A DNA stretch of 45,605 bases from Acidobacteriota bacterium (lineage in GTDB: Bacteria > Acidobacteriota > JAAYUB01): assembly GCA_017996395.1 (NCBI GenBank), contig JAGOHA010000016.1, positions 1-45,605 on the forward strand. The letters are read 5' to 3'. The notes under the pieces were generated by a model. It did not search any database and was not told where the DNA came from. It saw only the letters and a program-made list of their open reading frames with translations. Every line of letters begins with the position of its first letter. Position 1 is the stretch's first letter. The translations under genes and the position numbers were made by a program. Of this stretch, positions 41,562-45,605 are shown piece after piece.

Positions 41562-44500
41562 CGCTCAACGACCATCCCCATCGGGTCACCAAGCCGTTCT
41601 TCACGTTCGGTACCATCACCCTGCTGATCATCATGGGGGTCGGCTACGCCTTCGGCATCACCCGCCTGATCCTCGGGCTCGGCTCCGTGACCAACCTGGA
41701 CAACCACAACCCCTGGGGCATCTGGATCGCCTTCGACGTCGCTTGCGGCGTGGCGCTGGCCGCCGGCGGCTTCACCACCGCCGCCCTGGTGGACATCTTC
41801 GGCCGGAAGAAATACCTGCCGCTGCTCCGGCCGGCCATCCTGACCGCGTTCCTGGGCTACCTCTGGGTGGCCATCGCCCTGAGCTTCGACCTCGGGCGCT
41901 ACTGGAACATCTGGCGGCCCATCTTCAACTGGCAGGGTAATTCGGTCCTGTTCGAAGTGGGCATGTGCGTCACCTTCTACCTGATGGTCCTGTGCGTCGA
42001 GATGAGCCCGTCGATCCTCGAGGGGCTCAAGGCCCGCATCGACGGGAACGAGTGGGGCGCCGCCGTGCTGCGGCGGGTAGAGAAGCCCATCCTGACCCTG
42101 TACCGCTGGGTCCGGATCGCGCTCCCGTTCTTCATCGTCACCGGCGTGGTCCTGTCCTTCATGCACCAGTCGTCACTCGGCACGCTCATGCTCATCTCGC
42201 CCACCAAGCTGAGCCCGCTGTGGGACACCAACGTCCTGCCCGTCCTGTTCCTCCTGTCGGCCATCGCGGTGGGGTTCCCCATGGTGATCCTCGAGTCGAT
42301 CTACGCCAACATCAGCTTCGGACGTAACCCGGAGATGGAACTGCTGACACCCCTGACCCGCTTCGTCCCCTGGTTCCTCGGCGCCTACGGGCTGGTGAAG
42401 CTCGTCGACCTCGCCGTCCGCTGGAACACGCTGGACCTGCTCGCCCAGCCCGCGGCCACGGTCTCGCTCATCATCGAGATCATGCTGGGCATCCTCGCCC
42501 CGCTGGCGCTGCTCCTCAACCCGGCGGTGCGCCGGTCCATGGGTTGGCTGTTCTTCACCGCCTCGCTGATCATCTTCGGCGTGGTCCTGAACCGGATCAA
42601 CGTCTTCCTGGTGGGCTACAATCCCCCCTACTCCCTGCGGGCCTATTTTCCGTCGGTGGGCGAGATCGCCATGACGGCGGCCATCGTCTCCAGCATCCTG
42701 TTCTGCTATCGGTTCTTTGTCACCTACTTCCCCATCCTGCCCGGCTACATGCCGGTGAGCCCGGAGCAGCTGGCCCGGATGCACGAGGAGCGCGCCAAGA
42801 CCGTCACGCCGTTCTGGACCTGGATGATCCGCGGCGCCGGCATCATGTTCCTGCTGGTCTTCGTGCTGCTATACAGCGTGGTGCACGAGGAGGCCATCAG
42901 CTCCACTATCCGGACGGTGACCGAGATCCAGCGGGTCCAGGCGGCCCGGCCGGAGCCGGCCCCGGTGACCGCAGCGACGGCTTATCCGCATCGCCCGACG
43001 GCCTACAAAAATTTCTACCTGCTGAACAGCTCCGCCCTGAACTCGGGAGTTGACGACTACGAGCCGGTGGGATTCGCCCACCGGATCCACGACGAGATCA
43101 CCGGCGGCGATTGCGGGGTGTGCCACCACCGGTACGCCATGAGTGAAGATGATCGCGTGGGCGAGGACCTCAAGGCCCTCCACGCCATGATGGAAGTCCG
43201 CTTGGGCGGTCCGTGCGCCGACTGCCACGACGACATGGCCGACCGGCCGCCCCAGAGCTGCGCCCGCTGCCACGCCCAGCCCGGCGAGGCGGACGACCCG
43301 TCGCGCATCGGGCTCAAGGGGGCGTACCACCGCCAGTGCATCGGCTGCCACGAGGGCCAGCTCAAGCCGGCCTCCGCGCCCACCGGCTGCAACGACTGCC
43401 ACCATCCGTGGACGCCGGACCACGGGCGGCTGGTCAGCCTCGGCGCCGCGCCCACCCCGCAGGACGTGACCCGCTCCTGCCTGAGCTGCCATCCGCAGGT
43501 GGGCCAGGATCTGCTGGGCACCGCCCACTGGCGCTGGCAGGGCTTCTCGCCCACGCTGGCCGGCTACGAGCACCGCAAGGACATCAGCCTCACCCTGATG
43601 GTGAACAACTACTGCATCGCCATCGCGCCCAACATGCAGCAGTGCGCCGCCTGCCACATCGGCTACGGCAAGCAGGGCAAGGACTTCGATTTCAGCAACC
43701 CGGCCAACATCGACTGCCTCGTCTGCCACGATACCACCGGCACCTACCGGAAAGACCCTCTCAATGCCGGCCTGCCGGCGGCAGGCGTGGACCTGCCGGC
43801 CGTGGCGCGGAAGGTGGGGCGTCCGTCGCGGCAGGCTTGCGGCTCCTGTCACTTCCACAGCGGCGGCGCCACCAACGCCAAGCACGGGGACCTGGAGCCC
43901 GTCATGGCCAATCCGAAGCCCGAGTTTGACGTCCACATGGGCGCCCTGAACATGCGCTGTCAGAAATGCCACACCACCACCCGGCACCGGATCGCCGGGA
44001 TGTCCCTGAGTGCGCCGGCGGTTGAGGGCCGCGTGGAGTGCGGCAAATGCCACGGCCCCACACCGCACGGCGTGTCGGGACCGCTCTCCCGGCACCTCGA
44101 CGACCACGTCCGCGCCATCGCCTGCGAGACGTGCCACATCCCCGCCTTCGCCCGCGAGACGCCCACCCTGCTGCGGCGGGATTACTCCCAGGCCGGCCAG
44201 GACCGGCCCGAGACCAAGGACAACCTGGGCATGCCCGCCTACGACAAACGGTTCGGCGCGCTCACCTGGGGCCGGAACCTTACTCCGGTGTACCTCTGGT
44301 TCGACGGCACCCGCCACGCCGCCCTGCTGGGCGACACCATCGACCCGTCCGCCAGCGTGGTGCTCAACGCGCCCGTGGGCGAGAAGCGCAACCCGGCCGC
44401 ACGGATCTTCCCGTTCAAGCTGCACACCGCCGTGCAGCCGTACGACACCGAGAACAAAACCCTGGCCATGCCGCGGTTCCTCTCCGACTACTGGGTCCGC

Positions 44501-44842
44501 TTCGACTGGTCCGGCGCCATCGCCGAGGGGATGAAGGCAGTGGGGCTGCCCTACTCGGGCAAGTACGGCTTCGTCGAAACGCGGATGTACTCGGCCATCC
44601 ATCACGGCGTGGTCGCCGCCCCGAAGGCGCTGGGCTGCACCGACTGCCACTCCACCGAGGCCGTCAGCTGTGTCCGCTGCCACCAGGGAGCCCAGGGCAT
44701 GGACCTGCCGGAGCACCGGCGCAAGATCTACCCCGAGGTCAAGCAGCGGCTCGACTTCAAGGCGCTGGGCTACCCCGGGGATCCGGCCCAGGTGGGCGGA
44801 CGCTTCTACCTGACCCTCGGCCGCGGCCGCCCGACCCGGTAG
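41558..44842 (+). CDS. NrfD/HybB quinone module fused to a 14-heme cytochrome c
   Basis: A 1094-residue fusion. Residues 1-450 are an NrfD/HybB-type membrane protein with about ten hydrophobic segments, including WGIWIAFDVACGVALAAGGF, which normally exchanges electrons with quinones. After a linker come 14 CxxCH heme sites between residues 519 and 1042. The first five (CGVCH, CADCH, CARCH, CIGCH, CNDCH) resemble a small multiheme cytochrome. The other nine, with CLSCH...HWRW, NYCIAIAPNMQQCAACHIGYG and CETCH, resemble the octaheme tetrathionate-reductase-like family, but no CxxCK site is seen. With the HybA-like protein it should connect quinones to a periplasmic reductase or oxidase reaction. 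The substrate is unknown. Confidence 0.9.
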   Translation: MTLNDHPHRVTKPFFTFGTITLLIIMGVGYAFGITRLILGLGSVTNLDNHNPWGIWIAFDVACGVALAAGGFTTAALVDIFGRKKYLPLLRPAILTAFLGYLWVAIALSFDLGRYWNIWRPIFNWQGNSVLFEVGMCVTFYLMVLCVEMSPSILEGLKARIDGNEWGAAVLRRVEKPILTLYRWVRIALPFFIVTGVVLSFMHQSSLGTLMLISPTKLSPLWDTNVLPVLFLLSAIAVGFPMVILESIYANISFGRNPEMELLTPLTRFVPWFLGAYGLVKLVDLAVRWNTLDLLAQPAATVSLIIEIMLGILAPLALLLNPAVRRSMGWLFFTASLIIFGVVLNRINVFLVGYNPPYSLRAYFPSVGEIAMTAAIVSSILFCYRFFVTYFPILPGYMPVSPEQLARMHEERAKTVTPFWTWMIRGAGIMFLLVFVLLYSVVHEEAISSTIRTVTEIQRVQAARPEPAPVTAATAYPHRPTAYKNFYLLNSSALNSGVDDYEPVGFAHRIHDEITGGDCGVCHHRYAMSEDDRVGEDLKALHAMMEVRLGGPCADCHDDMADRPPQSCARCHAQPGEADDPSRIGLKGAYHRQCIGCHEGQLKPASAPTGCNDCHHPWTPDHGRLVSLGAAPTPQDVTRSCLSCHPQVGQDLLGTAHWRWQGFSPTLAGYEHRKDISLTLMVNNYCIAIAPNMQQCAACHIGYGKQGKDFDFSNPANIDCLVCHDTTGTYRKDPLNAGLPAAGVDLPAVARKVGRPSRQACGSCHFHSGGATNAKHGDLEPVMANPKPEFDVHMGALNMRCQKCHTTTRHRIAGMSLSAPAVEGRVECGKCHGPTPHGVSGPLSRHLDDHVRAIACETCHIPAFARETPTLLRRDYSQAGQDRPETKDNLGMPAYDKRFGALTWGRNLTPVYLWFDGTRHAALLGDTIDPSASVVLNAPVGEKRNPAARIFPFKLHTAVQPYDTENKTLAMPRFLSDYWVRFDWSGAIAEGMKAVGLPYSGKYGFVETRMYSAIHHGVVAAPKALGCTDCHSTEAVSCVRCHQGAQGMDLPEHRRKIYPEVKQRLDFKALGYPGDPAQVGGRFYLTLGRGRPTR

Positions 44843-44863
44843 GGCGCCGGCGCGTTCATCCGC

Positions 44864-44902
44864 CGGCGGCTACCGGTGTGCTCGTGCAACCGGTAGCCGC
44901 CG
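44864..44902 (+). terminator. Long hairpin after the cytochrome gene
   Basis: CGGCGGCTACCGGT and ACCGGTAGCCGCCG form a perfect 14-base stem around an 11-base loop, 22 bases after the stop. No T-run follows, so it may act as a weak terminator or mRNA-stabilising structure. Confidence 0.55.
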
Positions 44903-45079
44903 ATCGTCCCGGCGCGCAGCGACCCGATCCTGACGCGCCCGAGCGTGCCCCCACCTGCTCGCATTCACGACTCATCTCGTGTTCTGACATCACCGCGCGT
45001 TTGACCCATCCCGCCACAACCGGCTCCAGACGGACCTTTCAAACCCGGCTCCAAAATCTGAAAGCCGAGCTGTAGAAAT

Positions 45080-45101
45080 ATTTTCAACATAATTTGAAAA
45101 T
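45080..45101. promoter_or_regulatory. AT-rich dyad, operator candidate
   Basis: ATTTTCAA (45080-45087) and TTGAAAAT (45094-45101) form a perfect eight-base inverted repeat with a six-base spacer in an AT-rich island upstream of the C25-like gene. Confidence 0.35.
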
Positions 45102-45372
45102 CTTTTCATACAAATCGCCCCCCTCCCTACTTTGTATACAACTGTCCATTGATATTTCCCTGATTGGTAGCGGGTGTGGCTTTATTCGAACCAATGAGTG
45201 ATTTCGCTGCAGGCAATCGGCCGCCCAGCCCGGGCGGCTGCCGCTATCCGGATCTCGTGTCGGGGCTGCGCCGGACGGCTCCGATTCACCGACCGGCGTC
45301 CCGCCCCGCCCCTGCGGGCGATGGGCCGCTGGCGTCAAATCCTTCGACCTTTACTTTTCACGGGAGGTTGGA

Positions 45373-45605
45373 ATGCGTGTAAGACGTTTCGCGATCGTCC
45401 TGATGCTGCTTGCGCTGGCCGCCGGTCTCGGCTTCGGCTACCGGGGCTACAACGTGTCGTGGAGCGACGAAGGCTGGCTCGTGTTGACCTTCGAGCTGGG
45501 CGACTACCGTGTCGAGCAGATTCAAGCCAACAATCAGACCTACTCCAAACTCGTCTTCGAGGGCGGTGTCTGGACCCACCAGCGCGGTTACGCCGAGCTG
45601 CCCAT
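45373..45605 (+). CDS. Start of a secreted protein with gingipain-propeptide-like N-terminus, 3' end missing
   Basis: The first 77 codons are in the window. A signal peptide (MRVRRFAIVLMLLALAAG) is followed by strands WLVLTFELGDYRVEQIQ and VFEGG, then QRGYAELP. The pattern of a short beta segment followed by a G-x-A-x-LP turn is typical of the propeptide of C25 (gingipain-type) cysteine peptidases, but the catalytic domain is outside. GGGAGG precedes the ATG by six bases. The gene start is firm; the family assignment is tentative. Confidence 0.6.
   Translation, partial: MRVRRFAIVLMLLALAAGLGFGYRGYNVSWSDEGWLVLTFELGDYRVEQIQANNQTYSKLVFEGGVWTHQRGYAELP

Larger units (their letters stand above)
44843..45372. 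other. Gene-free regulatory stretch before the C25-like gene
   Basis: No gene is evident in these 530 bases. A long hairpin follows the cytochrome stop. From about 45070 the sequence turns AT-rich, containing a dyad and likely promoter elements for the gene at 45373; GC rises again at 45220-45340. No clear -35/-10 pair could be fixed. Confidence 0.5.

Noticed and set aside
42869..44716. A 615-codon open frame on the minus strand
   Set aside because: It is the reverse of the 14-heme region, whose CxxCH spacing proves the plus strand is coding.

Overview
The window is a GC-rich chromosomal segment from a Gram-negative-type bacterium. It carries a FadL-like outer-membrane porin, Tat- and Sec-exported proteins, a periplasmic multiheme cytochrome system, one-piece tmRNA, and strong GGAGG-type ribosome binding sites behind TATAAT-type promoters. 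Gene content (histidine ammonia-lyase, multiheme cytochromes, a C25-type peptidase start, carboxypeptidase-regulatory/TPR lipoprotein-like proteins) and composition would fit an acidobacterium or a neighbouring phylum. No marker gene settles this, so the placement is a guess.

Layout. (1) 1-6.8 kb is core: the 3' end of a tRNA-dihydrouridine synthase, then a tight operon of coaD, a phosphohexomutase, a DapF homologue and a TrmJ-like rRNA/tRNA methyltransferase, converging on recJ and a small exported protein. The DapF homologue has serine at both catalytic cysteine positions. (2) 7.4-22.5 kb is a defence island with visibly lower GC, all on the minus strand. In transcription order it holds an XRE regulator, hsdR, hsdM, hsdS, an OLD-like ATPase-Toprim nuclease, a 1196-residue helical protein with no recognised enzyme domain, the stump of one Fic gene, an intact Fic gene with a palindromic operator candidate, and a TOTE-type primase-helicase. 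The first six genes overlap or nearly touch and look co-transcribed. The island ends close to the 3' end of ssrA (tmRNA), a classic integration site, but no integrase is visible. A 50-codon orphan ORF lies between. (3) 23.5-27 kb has a FadL-like porin, a soluble Ser/Thr kinase with a DFS motif, and a divergently transcribed membrane Cache sensor that has no output domain. (4) 27.1-36.6 kb has a UvrA homologue, then ccsA/hemX-like, hemA, hemC, an exported beta-rich protein and hutH in an overlapping series, then queD-queC for preQ0 synthesis. (5) 36.6-40.4 kb has an exported TPR protein, a HEAT-repeat protein, an exported protein with a possible caspase-like His/Cys pair, a cytoplasmic TPR protein, and an intergenic patchwork of short-period repeats. 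(6) 40.6-44.8 kb is a two-gene electron-transfer module: a Tat-exported four-cluster ferredoxin and a 1094-residue protein that fuses an NrfD/HybB quinone module to 14 c-type heme sites. (7) The window ends in the start of a secreted protein with a gingipain-propeptide-like N-terminus.

The most notable items are the Type I restriction operon carrying the OLD-like nuclease plus giant protein, the NrfD-multiheme fusion, and the double Cys-to-Ser DapF homologue. All functional statements are read from sequence motifs; no database search was run.
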